From positions 310,001 through 374,000 of the forward strand of contig NZ_CP173678.1 in the NCBI RefSeq assembly GCF_051903925.1: 64,000 nt of DNA, given 5' to 3'. Shown here one piece after another: positions 42,973 through 52,550 of the stretch. Under the pieces are notes generated by a model that searched no databases, was not told the DNA's origin, and saw only the letters and a list, made by a program, of their open reading frames with translations. How positions within the stretch are numbered: the first letter of the stretch is position 1; each line of letters starts with the position of its first letter. Source of the DNA: G051903925 sp051903925. GTDB lineage: Bacteria > Pseudomonadota > Alphaproteobacteria > Zavarziniales > Zavarziniaceae. A program made the position numbers and the translations under genes.

Positions 42973-42999
42973 GCCCATGAAGAAGCCAAGGTTCGATAC

Positions 43000-43989
43000 A
43001 TGACCGCATCGTCCGAGTTTCCTGCCAATGGTCTTCCCGACACCAAGCTGTCGGTCCGGGAGGTCTTTGGCATCGATTCCGATCTTCAGGTGCCTGCGTT
43101 CTCGGTGCCCAACGAATACGTTCCCGACGTCGACTCCGCCTATCGCTTCGACAGGGACACGACGCTCGCGATCCTGGCGGGCTTTGCCTATAACCGCCGT
43201 GTGATGGTCCAGGGCTATCACGGCACCGGCAAGTCGACCCATATCGAGCAGGTCGCCGCCCGTCTGAACTGGCCCTGCATCCGCGTCAACCTGGACAGCC
43301 ACATCAGCCGCATCGACCTGGTGGGCAAGGACGCGATCGTCATCAAGGACGGCAAGCAGGTTACCGAGTTCCGCGAGGGCATCCTGCCCTGGGCGCTGCA
43401 GCACCCCACCGCCATCGTCTTCGACGAGTACGACGCCGGCCGGCCGGACGTGATGTTCGTGATCCAGCGCGTGCTCGAGATCGAGGGCAAGCTGACGCTG
43501 CTGGACCAGAACCGCGTGATCCGGCCGCATCCGTCGTTCCGCCTGTTCTCGACCACCAACACGATCGGCCTGGGCGACACGACGGGCCTCTATCACGGCA
43601 CGCAGCAGATCAACCAGGGCCAGATGGACCGCTGGTCGATCGTCACCACGCTCAATTACCTCCCCCATGACGAGGAGGCGAAGATCGTGCTGGCCAAGTC
43701 GCCGACCTATGACACGCCGGAGGGGCGCAAGAGCATCGCCGCGATGGTGTCGGTCGCCGACCTGACGCGCGCCGGCTTCATCGCAGGCGACATCTCGACC
43801 GTGATGAGCCCCCGCACGGTCATCACATGGGCCGAGAATGCGCGCCTGTTCAACGACATCGGCTTCGCCTTCCGGGTGACCTTCCTGAACAAGTGCGATG
43901 AGGTCGAGCGGTCGAGCGTGGCCGAGTACTATCAGCGCTGCTTCGGCAAGGAACTGCCGGAATCGGCGGCCGCCCTGCGGCTGATGTAG
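43000..43989 (+). CDS. cobS: Cobaltochelatase subunit CobS
   Basis: This 329-residue AAA+ ATPase has Walker A GYHGTGKST at residues 72-80, Walker B in AIVFDEYDAG, and sensor region LFSTTNTIGLGD. With CobT it forms the chaperone-like ring that drives CobN to insert cobalt into hydrogenobyrinic acid a,c-diamide in the aerobic cobalamin pathway. The sequence is highly conserved (VREVFGIDSDLQVPAFS). cobN is not in this window. Confidence 0.97.
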   Translation: MTASSEFPANGLPDTKLSVREVFGIDSDLQVPAFSVPNEYVPDVDSAYRFDRDTTLAILAGFAYNRRVMVQGYHGTGKSTHIEQVAARLNWPCIRVNLDSHISRIDLVGKDAIVIKDGKQVTEFREGILPWALQHPTAIVFDEYDAGRPDVMFVIQRVLEIEGKLTLLDQNRVIRPHPSFRLFSTTNTIGLGDTTGLYHGTQQINQGQMDRWSIVTTLNYLPHDEEAKIVLAKSPTYDTPEGRKSIAAMVSVADLTRAGFIAGDISTVMSPRTVITWAENARLFNDIGFAFRVTFLNKCDEVERSSVAEYYQRCFGKELPESAAALRLM

Positions 43990-44008
43990 TCGGGACGGGC
44001 GGCGCGGG

Positions 44009-45883
44009 ATGAGCAAGGAAAGTCCGGTCGAGCCGTTCAAGCGCGCGGTCGCCGCGTGCATGCGCGCACTGGCCGAGAACAACGACCTGACTGTCGCCTT
44101 TGGCGCGGAAGGGGCCAATGCCAAGGGCAGCCGGATCCGCCTGCCCTTGCCCTCCCGCGACCTTCCGGCGGCCGAGGTCGCCCAGGTGCGCGGCCAGGCC
44201 GACGGCATCGCCCTGCGCATGAGGTATCACGACGAGAAGAGCCACGCCGCGCTTCTGCCCGTCGGCAGCAATGCCCGCGCCGTGTTCGAGGCAAGCGAGC
44301 AGGCCCGCGTCGACGCCATCGGCTCCAACATGTTCGAGGGCGTCAAGCAGAACCTGACCGCGGTCCTGGAGGAACGCTGCCGGGTGCGGGGCTATGCCCG
44401 CGTGCGCGACAAGACCGAGGCCCCCCTGGCCGAGGTCGTGGGCCTGATGGTGCGCGAGCGCCTGACCGGCCAGGTGCCCCCGGAGTCGGCGCGCCAGATG
44501 GTCGAGTACTGGCGCCCCTGGATCGAGGAACGCGCCGGCGAAGACCTCAGCCGCCTGACCGACTTGGTCGGGGACCAGAACGCCTTTGCCAAGATGGCGC
44601 GCAAGGTCATTGCCGACCTCGACCTGGGCGACGAGCTGGGTGCTGATCCGGAGGACGCCGAGGGCGAGGACGAGCAGGAGGATCAGGGCCAGGGCGAAGG
44701 CGAGTCGCAGGCCAATCCGTCCGAAGGCTCCGACCCCGACGGGAGCGCCGCGGAGGAGGCCGAAAGCGCCGAGGGCGGCAGCGAGGACGGCACCGAGACG
44801 ACGGTCCAGATCGAGTCCGACCGCCCCATGCCCGGCTCCGACGGCGAGGATGCGGGCGAGGGCCACCGCCCCTGGCGCCCCGACACGGGCGCGGCACCCC
44901 AGCGGGGCGAACCGCCCTACCGCGCCTACACGACCGAGTTCGACGAGCAGATCCTGGCCGAGGACCTGTGCGACGCCGACGAACTGACGCGCCTGCGCTC
45001 CTATCTCGACCAGCAGCTCCAGGCGCTGCAGGGCGTGGTGTCAAAGCTGGCCAACCGGCTCCAGCGCCGCCTGATGGCCAAGCAGAACCGCTCGTGGGAA
45101 TTCGACCTGGAGGAGGGGATGCTGGATGCCGCGCGCCTGTCGCGCATCATCATCGATCCCATGCATCCGCTCTCGTTCAAGCGGGAGCTGGACACCAAGT
45201 TCCGCGATACCGTCGTCACCCTGCTGATCGACAATTCGGGCTCGATGCGCGGCCGGCCGATCACGGTGGCCGCCACCTGCGCCGACATCCTGGCGCGGAC
45301 GCTGGAGCGCTGTTCGGTCAAGGTCGAGATCCTGGGCTTCACGACCCGCGCCTGGAAGGGCGGGCAGAGCCGCGAGCGCTGGCTGAAGGAGGGCAAGCCC
45401 ACCAATCCGGGCCGCCTCAACGACCTGCGCCACATCGTCTACAAGCAGGCAGATGCGCCCTGGCGCCGCGCCCGGCGCAATCTGGGTCTGATGATGCGCG
45501 AAGGCCTGCTGAAGGAGAACATCGACGGCGAGGCCCTGCTCTGGGCCTATAACCGCCTGCTGGCGCGGCCGGAGCAGCGGCGCATCCTGATGGTCATCTC
45601 TGACGGCGCACCGGTCGACGATTCCACCCTGTCGGTCAATCATGGCAGCTACCTGGAGCGGCATCTGCGCCAGGCGATCGAGATGATCGAGAATCGCTCG
45701 CCGGTCGAACTGATCGCCATCGGCATCGGCCATGACGTGACGCGCTACTACCAGCGCGCGGTCACGATCGTGGAGGCCGAGCAGCTGGGCGGCGCCATGA
45801 TGGAAAAGCTGGCCGAGCTGTTCGACGAGCAGGACGGCGGCCAGGCTCAGGGCCAGGGACGCCGGCGCCGCCGGGCGGCCTGA
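44009..45883 (+). CDS. cobT: Cobaltochelatase subunit CobT
   Basis: This 624-residue protein has an N-terminal conserved region (VEPFKRAVAACMRALAEN), an acidic Glu/Asp/Gly-rich linker around residues 213-300, and a C-terminal integrin-like vWA domain with MIDAS DNSGSMRG from residue 408. CobT pairs with CobS (19 bases upstream) to form the ATP-driven part of the aerobic cobaltochelatase. The stop overlaps the next ATG by one base. The C-terminal tail is basic (GRRRRRAA). Confidence 0.96.
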   Translation: MSKESPVEPFKRAVAACMRALAENNDLTVAFGAEGANAKGSRIRLPLPSRDLPAAEVAQVRGQADGIALRMRYHDEKSHAALLPVGSNARAVFEASEQARVDAIGSNMFEGVKQNLTAVLEERCRVRGYARVRDKTEAPLAEVVGLMVRERLTGQVPPESARQMVEYWRPWIEERAGEDLSRLTDLVGDQNAFAKMARKVIADLDLGDELGADPEDAEGEDEQEDQGQGEGESQANPSEGSDPDGSAAEEAESAEGGSEDGTETTVQIESDRPMPGSDGEDAGEGHRPWRPDTGAAPQRGEPPYRAYTTEFDEQILAEDLCDADELTRLRSYLDQQLQALQGVVSKLANRLQRRLMAKQNRSWEFDLEEGMLDAARLSRIIIDPMHPLSFKRELDTKFRDTVVTLLIDNSGSMRGRPITVAATCADILARTLERCSVKVEILGFTTRAWKGGQSRERWLKEGKPTNPGRLNDLRHIVYKQADAPWRRARRNLGLMMREGLLKENIDGEALLWAYNRLLARPEQRRILMVISDGAPVDDSTLSVNHGSYLERHLRQAIEMIENRSPVELIAIGIGHDVTRYYQRAVTIVEAEQLGGAMMEKLAELFDEQDGGQAQGQGRRRRRAA

Positions 45884-46905
45884 TGCGCCGACGAAAGGCG
45901 CGGGCCGGCCGCCGTGCCGTCCTTGCCCTTGCGTCGGTCCTGCTGGGCTCCGCCTCCTGGGCGGCGGCGCCGGCTGGCGATCCGCCGGTGGCGATCGCCG
46001 TGCGCGCCCAGGCCATTCCCCTCGACCCCTCGGACCCGCAGCTTGACCGCATCGGGCGCCTGGCGTGGCGCGGCGGTGTGGCGCTGTCCTCACCCGAAGG
46101 ACAGTTCGGCGGCCTGTCGGGCCTGGTGGTGTTCGACGCCGGCCGGCGCTTCGCCGCGGTCAGCGACGAGGGCCGCTATGTCGTGGGCAGCCTGGTGCAC
46201 GAGGGCGGCCGCCTGTCCGGCATCGCCGACATCCGGCTGGGCCACCTTGTCGGCCTGGATGGCCGACCCGTCGCGGGCAAGTCCCTGGCCGATGCCGAGT
46301 CGCTGCGACTGGACGCGGACGGGCACCTGCTGGTGGGGTTCGAGCGCGACCACCGGATCTGGCGCTATGGCCCCCTGCCCGACGGCCTGGCTGCCGTGCC
46401 CAGCCTGGTCGCAACGCCCCCGGCGCTGCAGGCGGCCCCCGGCAATAGCGGGCTGGAAGCGCTGGCCGCCTTTCCCGACGGGCGCCTGCTGGCCCTGACG
46501 GAAGGCCTGCGCGACGCCCGCGGCGACTATGCGGGCTGGGTGCGCGACCCGGCCGGCGCCTGGGGCGCCCTGGGCCTGGTGCGGACGGGACTGTTCCAGG
46601 CGACGGACGCGACCGTGCTGCCCGACGGTGCCCTGGTCATCCTGGAGCGCAGCTACACGATGGCGGACGGACCGGCGGCGCGCCTGCGCCTGCTCCAGGG
46701 ACCGGACATCGCACCGGGCGCCCGCCTGCGCGGTGAGGAACTGGCGGCGCTGTCCGTGCGCCAGAACATCGACAACATGGAGGGGATCGACACCTGGACC
46801 ACGCCCGAGGGCGAGGTTCGCCTGGTCCTGATCTCGGACGACAATTTCAGTCCGCTGCAGCGGACCCTGGTCCTGGAATTCGCGCTGGAGCCGCCCGCGA
46901 ACTGA
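45883..46905 (+). CDS. Secreted esterase-like/phytase-like beta-propeller protein (PF13449 type)
   Basis: This 340-residue protein has a signal peptide (residues 1-28, cleavage after WAAA). Conserved blocks are FGGLSGLVVFDAGRRFAAVSDEGR, DAESLRLDADGHLLVGFERDHRIWRY, NSGLEALAAFPDGRLLALTEG and the end EGIDTWTTPEGEVRLVLISDDNFS. They match the esterase-like activity of phytase domain, a propeller with acidic metal sites. The substrate is unknown. It is translationally coupled to cobT (TGATG), a neighbourhood seen in related bacteria. Confidence 0.88.
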   Translation: MRRRKARAGRRAVLALASVLLGSASWAAAPAGDPPVAIAVRAQAIPLDPSDPQLDRIGRLAWRGGVALSSPEGQFGGLSGLVVFDAGRRFAAVSDEGRYVVGSLVHEGGRLSGIADIRLGHLVGLDGRPVAGKSLADAESLRLDADGHLLVGFERDHRIWRYGPLPDGLAAVPSLVATPPALQAAPGNSGLEALAAFPDGRLLALTEGLRDARGDYAGWVRDPAGAWGALGLVRTGLFQATDATVLPDGALVILERSYTMADGPAARLRLLQGPDIAPGARLRGEELAALSVRQNIDNMEGIDTWTTPEGEVRLVLISDDNFSPLQRTLVLEFALEPPAN

Positions 46906-46918
46906 CGCGCAGGCCGCC

Positions 46919-47467
46919 TCAGGCGGGCACGGGGGCCAGGCGGGCGGACAGAGCCCGGAACGGGGCCAGGAGAAGCACGGCAAAGGCCAGCTTCACCGCC
47001 AGGTCACCCAGCGCCAGCGTCACCCACGGCACCTCGGTCCCGGCAAAGGCAAGGGAGAAGAACAGCGCGGTGTCGGCGATCGAGCCCAGCGATGACGAGA
47101 CCAGCGGCGCCCGCCACCAGGATTGCCGGCGCAACCGGTTGAACACGCTGATGTCGAGCAGCTGGCCCAGCAGGAAGGCCGTGCCGGAGGCGAGCGCGAT
47201 GCGCGGATCGGCCAGCCATATCGACAGCACGACCGCTACGGCGAAGCCGGCATAGACGGCGCGCCTGGCAGCCTGCGGCCCCAGCGCCCGATTGGTCACG
47301 TCGGTGACCAGGAATGCCAGGGGATAGGTGAAGGCGCCCCAGGTCAGCACCTCGGCCAGGCCCAGGGCCTGAACGGGATACTGCACCAGGATGTTGGACG
47401 CGACGACGACGGCAACCATTGCGGCCACCGCCTTCAGCACGGCCAGGTGCCGCGCGGTCATCGCCAT
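46919..47467 (-). CDS. Queuosine precursor transporter, YhhQ/VUT family
   Basis: This 182-residue membrane protein has six helices. Signature segments are LTWGAFTYPLAFLVTDVTNRALGP and LASGTAFLLGQLLDISVFNRLRR, which match the YhhQ (vitamin uptake transporter) family that imports preQ0 or preQ1 for queuosine in tRNA. It lies 22 bases downstream of rpmB on the same strand and may be cotranscribed with it. Confidence 0.9.
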   Translation of the reverse strand: MAMTARHLAVLKAVAAMVAVVVASNILVQYPVQALGLAEVLTWGAFTYPLAFLVTDVTNRALGPQAARRAVYAGFAVAVVLSIWLADPRIALASGTAFLLGQLLDISVFNRLRRQSWWRAPLVSSSLGSIADTALFFSLAFAGTEVPWVTLALGDLAVKLAFAVLLLAPFRALSARLAPVPA

Positions 47468-47489
47468 GCGTCCGGCCGGACGTCCGGGA

Positions 47490-47789
47490 TCAGGCCGCCT
47501 GGGCCTGAACCTCGGTCCGCTTCTCGACCAGCTTCTTCAGGCGGCGCAGGCGCAGCGACAGGGCTTCGCCCGTCGACTTGCGCAGGAACGCATCCAGGCC
47601 GCCCACATGCTCCACGGAGCGGAGCGCATGGGTCGAGATCCGCACGTGGACGGTCTGCCCCAGCGAGTCGGAGATCAGCGACACATTCACCAGATTAGGC
47701 AGGAAGCGCCGCCGGGTCTTGTTGTTGGCGTGGCTGACATAGTTGCCAGTGAGTACGCCCTTGCCAGTCAATTCACAACGTCGCGCCAT
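47490..47789 (-). CDS. rpmB: 50S ribosomal protein L28
   Basis: This 99-residue basic protein begins MARRCELTGKGVLTGNYVSH and contains NKTRRRFLPNL and LRVSTHALRSVEHVGGLD-like RISTHALRSVEHVGGLD, the hallmark of alphaproteobacterial L28, which carries a C-terminal extension. The ATG at 47789 has GAAGGTGA upstream. The frame extends further upstream only because of the high GC content. L28 stabilises the large subunit. Confidence 0.97.
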   Translation of the reverse strand: MARRCELTGKGVLTGNYVSHANNKTRRRFLPNLVNVSLISDSLGQTVHVRISTHALRSVEHVGGLDAFLRKSTGEALSLRLRRLKKLVEKRTEVQAQAA

Positions 47790-48180
47790 GTCGTCACCTT
47801 CAGGCGGAATGCTTCGCACTCGGGTTTTAGCGAAGGGCGCTAGATAGAGGGTGAGGCCGGCAGGGTCAAGGGAATTCAAGGCTTTTTCTTGCGGCCGTGC
47901 CTGCCTGTGGCGTATGGGTGCACCCCGCGCCTGGGGCCGGCGATGGAACGCGCCGCGCGCCCCACCCGGCCGGGGTCCACTTTGCCGCAGCGCATGATTG
48001 TTCGGGCCCGATCCCTCGTGCAATCTGGTGTGGGGGGCGCCGGGGCAGCGCATGCCGCTCTTGAGCCACCTGAGGAGTACCGTGCCGGGACGCAGTCCGC
48101 GATGGCAACAGCACTGTCACATCGCGGTGCTAGACCCCGTCGGTCCGTCCTGAAATGCGGTCGAACGAGGGGATTCACCT
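47790..48180. other. Divergent intergenic region between rpmB and the ABC importer operon
   Basis: This 391-base stretch must hold the rpmB promoter (minus) and the importer promoter (plus). I see no convincing coding frame, tRNA or riboswitch. The plus-strand frame at 47889-48194 lacks a ribosome site and recognisable composition. GAGGGGA eight bases before 48181 is the ribosome site of the substrate-binding protein gene. Confidence 0.5.
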
Positions 48181-49350
48181 GTGAAGCGCGATGACCAGAA
48201 AGCGTCCAGCCTGCTGACCCAGGCCGCCGCACGCCAATTCACCCGCCGCACCCTGCTGGGCAGCGCCGCCGCCGGCGTCGCCCTGGCCGCGGCCGGCCCG
48301 TACTTCATCCGCAACGCCCGCGCCAGCTCGGGCGAGGTGCGGATCATGACCTGGTCCGGCTACGACTTCTCCAAGTCGGTCGAGACCTTCCAGAACGCCA
48401 CCGGGATCAAGGTGACCATCACCGACTTCCCCGACCAGGACAAGATGGTCGCCCAGTTCAAGGCGACCAACGGTGAAGGCTTCGACCTGGCCGAGCCGAC
48501 GTCCGACCGCGTGCCCAACTGGGTGGAGCAGGGCCTGATCCAGCCGCTGGACGAAACCAAGGCGAACCTGGCGGGCGTCAAGGATGCCTTCCTGGCGGGC
48601 GCCGCGGCCAAGGACGCGGTGGTGGACGGCAAGCGTTACGCGACCCCCACCGTCTGGGGCACCGAGGCGCTGGCCTTTGACAAGGCCGCCGCCCCGCTGG
48701 AATACGGCACCGCCAGCTATGCCGACCTGTGGAAGCCCGAATACGCGGGCAAGGTCACGCTGCGCGCCCATTCGGGCCTGGTCGGCATCGGCCTGATGCT
48801 GGAGGCCCAGGGCAAGCTGCCCGCGCCAATGCGCGAGAGCTTCACCAGCGAAGAGACGATGGTGAAGAACTACGACGTCATCATCGCGACCGCGATCGCC
48901 GCGCGGAAGTCGGTGGCGCAGTTCTGGACCGACGAGAACTCGGCGCAGGGCGCATTCCGCGCGAACGGCTGCGTCATCGGCCAGAACTGGGACACCTCGG
49001 CCGGTGCCATGCAGAAGGAAGGCCTGAACATCGGCTATGTCGCGCCCAAGGAAGGCGCGCTGGCCTGGCTGCAGAACTGGGTCGTGCCGGCCAAGGCCGC
49101 CAACCTGGACCAGGCCTATGCCTGGCTGTCCTGGTTCAACTCGGCACAGGGCTCGGCCTACTGGGCGCAGTCGTTCAGCGCCAATCCGGTGGCCAAGGGC
49201 TCCGACGACGAGATGCCGGCCGAGAGCAAGGCGTTCCTGGCCGCGTCCTATCCGGGCGACGCGCTGGAGAAGCTGTGGTGGTGGCCGGCCCAGCCGACCT
49301 GGTTCGTGACCAAGCGCAACGAGTACGCCGACCGCTTCATGTCGGCCTGA
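48181..49350 (+). CDS. ABC transporter substrate-binding protein, PotD/spermidine-putrescine-like family
   Basis: This 389-residue protein starts at GTG 48181. The N-terminus is a Tat-type signal with twin arginine FTRRTLLGSAAAGVALAAAG. The mature protein starts SSGEVRIMTWSGYDF, like PotD-family proteins, and has DLAEPTSDRVPNWVEQGLI and WGTEALAFDKAAA. These importers bring in polyamines, opines or other organic amines. The ligand is not decided by sequence reading. It heads an operon with an ATPase, two permeases and a second binding protein. Confidence 0.92.
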   Translation: MKRDDQKASSLLTQAAARQFTRRTLLGSAAAGVALAAAGPYFIRNARASSGEVRIMTWSGYDFSKSVETFQNATGIKVTITDFPDQDKMVAQFKATNGEGFDLAEPTSDRVPNWVEQGLIQPLDETKANLAGVKDAFLAGAAAKDAVVDGKRYATPTVWGTEALAFDKAAAPLEYGTASYADLWKPEYAGKVTLRAHSGLVGIGLMLEAQGKLPAPMRESFTSEETMVKNYDVIIATAIAARKSVAQFWTDENSAQGAFRANGCVIGQNWDTSAGAMQKEGLNIGYVAPKEGALAWLQNWVVPAKAANLDQAYAWLSWFNSAQGSAYWAQSFSANPVAKGSDDEMPAESKAFLAASYPGDALEKLWWWPAQPTWFVTKRNEYADRFMSA

Positions 49351-49372
49351 GTGCGCCCACCTGACTGACTGA

Positions 49373-49411
49373 CCGGCGCGCCCGACGGACCCGGGCGCGC
49401 CGGCACCTTTG
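49373..49411 (+). promoter_or_regulatory. Strong intercistronic hairpin between binding-protein and ATPase genes
   Basis: CCGGCGCGCCC (49373-49383) and GGGCGCGCCGG (49393-49403) form a perfect 11-base-pair stem with a nine-base loop, followed only by CACCTTTG. Such hairpins after a binding-protein gene typically protect its mRNA or partly stop transcription, giving more binding protein than membrane components. Full termination is unlikely without a longer T-run. Confidence 0.6.
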
Positions 49412-49434
49412 TGATCGAGTGACGGGACACGCGC

Positions 49435-50532
<1,098 letters not shown>

Positions 50533-50544
50533 GGCATCGCCCGC

Positions 50545-50686
50545 CACTCCCTCCCCTGTCGCGAAGCGATGGGGGAGGGCCGGGGTGGGGGCGGGACGCA
50601 CCATTTCGGCCCGTGTGCCCCCTCATATCGTGGGATATCGCCCCCACCCTGCCCTCGCCCATCGCTTCGCGACGGGGGAGGGTTCC
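50545..50686. repeat. Inverted pair of dispersed palindromic repeats (copies 2 and 3) within the importer operon
   Basis: Copy 2 (about 50548-50595) is the reverse complement of copy 3 (about 50638-50684). The two can pair into a long hairpin with a loop of about 45 bases. Both contain CATCGCTTCGCGAC (or its complement GTCGCGAAGCGATG) flanked by C- and G-runs, as at 41917-41963. They lie between the ATPase stop (50532) and the first permease start (50701) and could tune expression of the downstream genes. Confidence 0.8.
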
Positions 50687-50700
50687 ATGGCGCTGCCGTC

Positions 50701-51582
50701 ATGACCGGCCTGTTCCGGCGCTATGGGACGGTGCTGGCGCTGACGATGCTGGCAACGAGCCTGATCTGGATGGTGGCGCTGATCGTGCTGCCCAACCTGA
50801 TGATGGTCGACCTGTCCTTCCGCCCCAACCTGCTGCCGGCAGAGATCGGCGGGCCCAAGGACGTCCACACGCTCGCCAATTACGAGACGCTGTGGCGCAA
50901 TTCGATCCATTTCGGGATCTTCCTCAAGACGATCTGGGGCAGCACACTGGTGACGGCCCTGTCGCTGGCCGTCTGCTATCCCATCGCCTACTACCTGGCG
51001 CAGGAGGCTGGGCCGAACCGGGCGCCGCTGTTCATGATGATGCTGCTCATCCCCTATTGGGTAAACGAGCTGCTGCGCACCTTCGCCTGGTACATCATCC
51101 TGGGCTACACGGGTCCGCTGAACGCCGTGCTCCAGGCCCTTGGCATCACGAGCGAGCCGATCCGCTTCATCTCGGGCGATACCGGCGTGATGATCGGCCT
51201 GGTCTATGCCTACATCCTGTTCATGGTCCTGCCGCTCTACAGCGCGATCGAGTCGCTGGATCGCAACCAGATCGAGGCGGCGCGCGACCTGGGCGCCTCC
51301 ACCTGGCGCATCCACTGGCGGATCGTGGTGCCGCACGCGAAGCCGGGCATCGTCGTCGGCTGCATCATGACCTTCATGCTGGCGGCCTCGTCCTATGCCG
51401 TGCCCTCGATCCTGTCGGGCGGCAGCCGCTGGTTCACCGAGATCATCTATGGCTGGTTCTTCGACGGCCAGAACTGGAATCAGGGGGCGGCCTATGCCTT
51501 CATCCTGCTGATCCTGTGCATCGGCTTCATCCTGGGCATGATGGCGCTGTTCCGCGTCCGCCTGGGCGATATCGCCAAATAG
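50701..51582 (+). CDS. ABC transporter permease, PotB-like
   Basis: This 293-residue inner-membrane protein has six helices. The coupling motif near residues 180-205 reads IEAARDLGASTWRIHWRIVVPHAKPGI, the EAA loop that contacts the ATPase. The frame is open further upstream only through the repeat region. I choose the ATG at 50701 because it starts just before the first membrane segment. It pairs with the second permease at 51593. Confidence 0.93.
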   Translation: MTGLFRRYGTVLALTMLATSLIWMVALIVLPNLMMVDLSFRPNLLPAEIGGPKDVHTLANYETLWRNSIHFGIFLKTIWGSTLVTALSLAVCYPIAYYLAQEAGPNRAPLFMMMLLIPYWVNELLRTFAWYIILGYTGPLNAVLQALGITSEPIRFISGDTGVMIGLVYAYILFMVLPLYSAIESLDRNQIEAARDLGASTWRIHWRIVVPHAKPGIVVGCIMTFMLAASSYAVPSILSGGSRWFTEIIYGWFFDGQNWNQGAAYAFILLILCIGFILGMMALFRVRLGDIAK

Positions 51583-51592
51583 GGGGGCGGCG

Positions 51593-52468
51593 ATGCGCGG
51601 TTCCAGCCTGGTGATGCGGATCTACCTGATCCTGTTCTTCATCTACCTGTTCCTGCCGCTCGGCATCATGAGTGCGGCGACCTTCAACGACAGTCGCTTT
51701 CCGACCGTGATGCCGTGGCTGGGTACCACCACGAAGTGGTTCCAGACGCTGTGGAACGACAACGCCATGTGGACGGCCCTGGGCAACAGCCTGATCGTGG
51801 CGGCCGGCGTCATCGTCATCTCGGTCCCCGTGGGGATCATGGCGGCGCTGGTCCTGGGCGGCCTCAACCGCACGGCACGGTCGATCACCTATGCCGTGAT
51901 GGTCTCACCCCTGCTCACCCCGGGCGTCATCATCGGCATCTCCACCCTGATCTTCTGGAACCGGCTGGGCGTGTCGGGCGGGTTGCACCTGGCCGTGATC
52001 GGCCAGTCCAGCTTCATCATCGCCTATGTGATGCTTCTGGTTGCAGCGCGGATGGAGCGCTTCGACCGCACGCAGGAGGAGGCGGCCCTGGACCTGGGCG
52101 CCAGCCATATCCAGACCTTTCGCCGGATCATCCTGCCGCACCTCAGGCCCGCCATCCTGGCCTCGTGCGTGCTGGCCTTCCTGCAATCGTTCGAGAACTA
52201 CAACACGACGCTCTTCATCCGCGGCAACGAGAACACGCTGACGACCTACATCGCGAACAAGGTGCGGTCGGGCGTGAACCCGTCCCTCAACGCGCTGGGC
52301 CTCGTCCTGATCGTGCTGACCGTGCTGGGCGCCATTGCGTACGAAGTCCTGCGCCGGCGCGAGGCGGCCCGATCCGCCGCGGCCAAGGCGGCGGAACTGG
52401 CCGCGGAGCGGGCCGAGGACGCCGCCATGCCTGAGCGGCCCCTGGCCCCCATGGCGGCGCCGGCCTGA
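51593..52468 (+). CDS. ABC transporter permease, PotC-like
   Basis: This 291-residue second permease has six helices and the EAA loop EEAALDLGASHIQTFRRIILPHLRPAI. It has an unusual Ala/Glu-rich charged C-terminal tail (EVLRRREAARSAAAKAAELA). GGGGGGCGG lies just before its ATG, ten bases after the preceding stop. Together with the PotB-like protein it forms the membrane channel. Confidence 0.92.
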   Translation: MRGSSLVMRIYLILFFIYLFLPLGIMSAATFNDSRFPTVMPWLGTTTKWFQTLWNDNAMWTALGNSLIVAAGVIVISVPVGIMAALVLGGLNRTARSITYAVMVSPLLTPGVIIGISTLIFWNRLGVSGGLHLAVIGQSSFIIAYVMLLVAARMERFDRTQEEAALDLGASHIQTFRRIILPHLRPAILASCVLAFLQSFENYNTTLFIRGNENTLTTYIANKVRSGVNPSLNALGLVLIVLTVLGAIAYEVLRRREAARSAAAKAAELAAERAEDAAMPERPLAPMAAPA

Positions 52469-52550
52469 CGCGGCGCGACCGCGTGCCCCTTGTCGAGGGA
52501 TGCCTGACCCGCTTCGATGGGGCCAGGGTTGGGGACCGGCTGGAGCGGTG

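Noticed and set aside
47470..47481. GTCCGGCCGGAC palindrome between rpmB and the YhhQ-type gene
   Set aside because: It has no loop and no T-run, and short GC palindromes are frequent in such DNA. It is not enough for a terminator or operator call.
47889..48194. Small plus-strand frame of 101 codons between rpmB and the importer operon
   Set aside because: There is no ribosome site and no recognisable composition, and it overlaps the start of the binding-protein gene.
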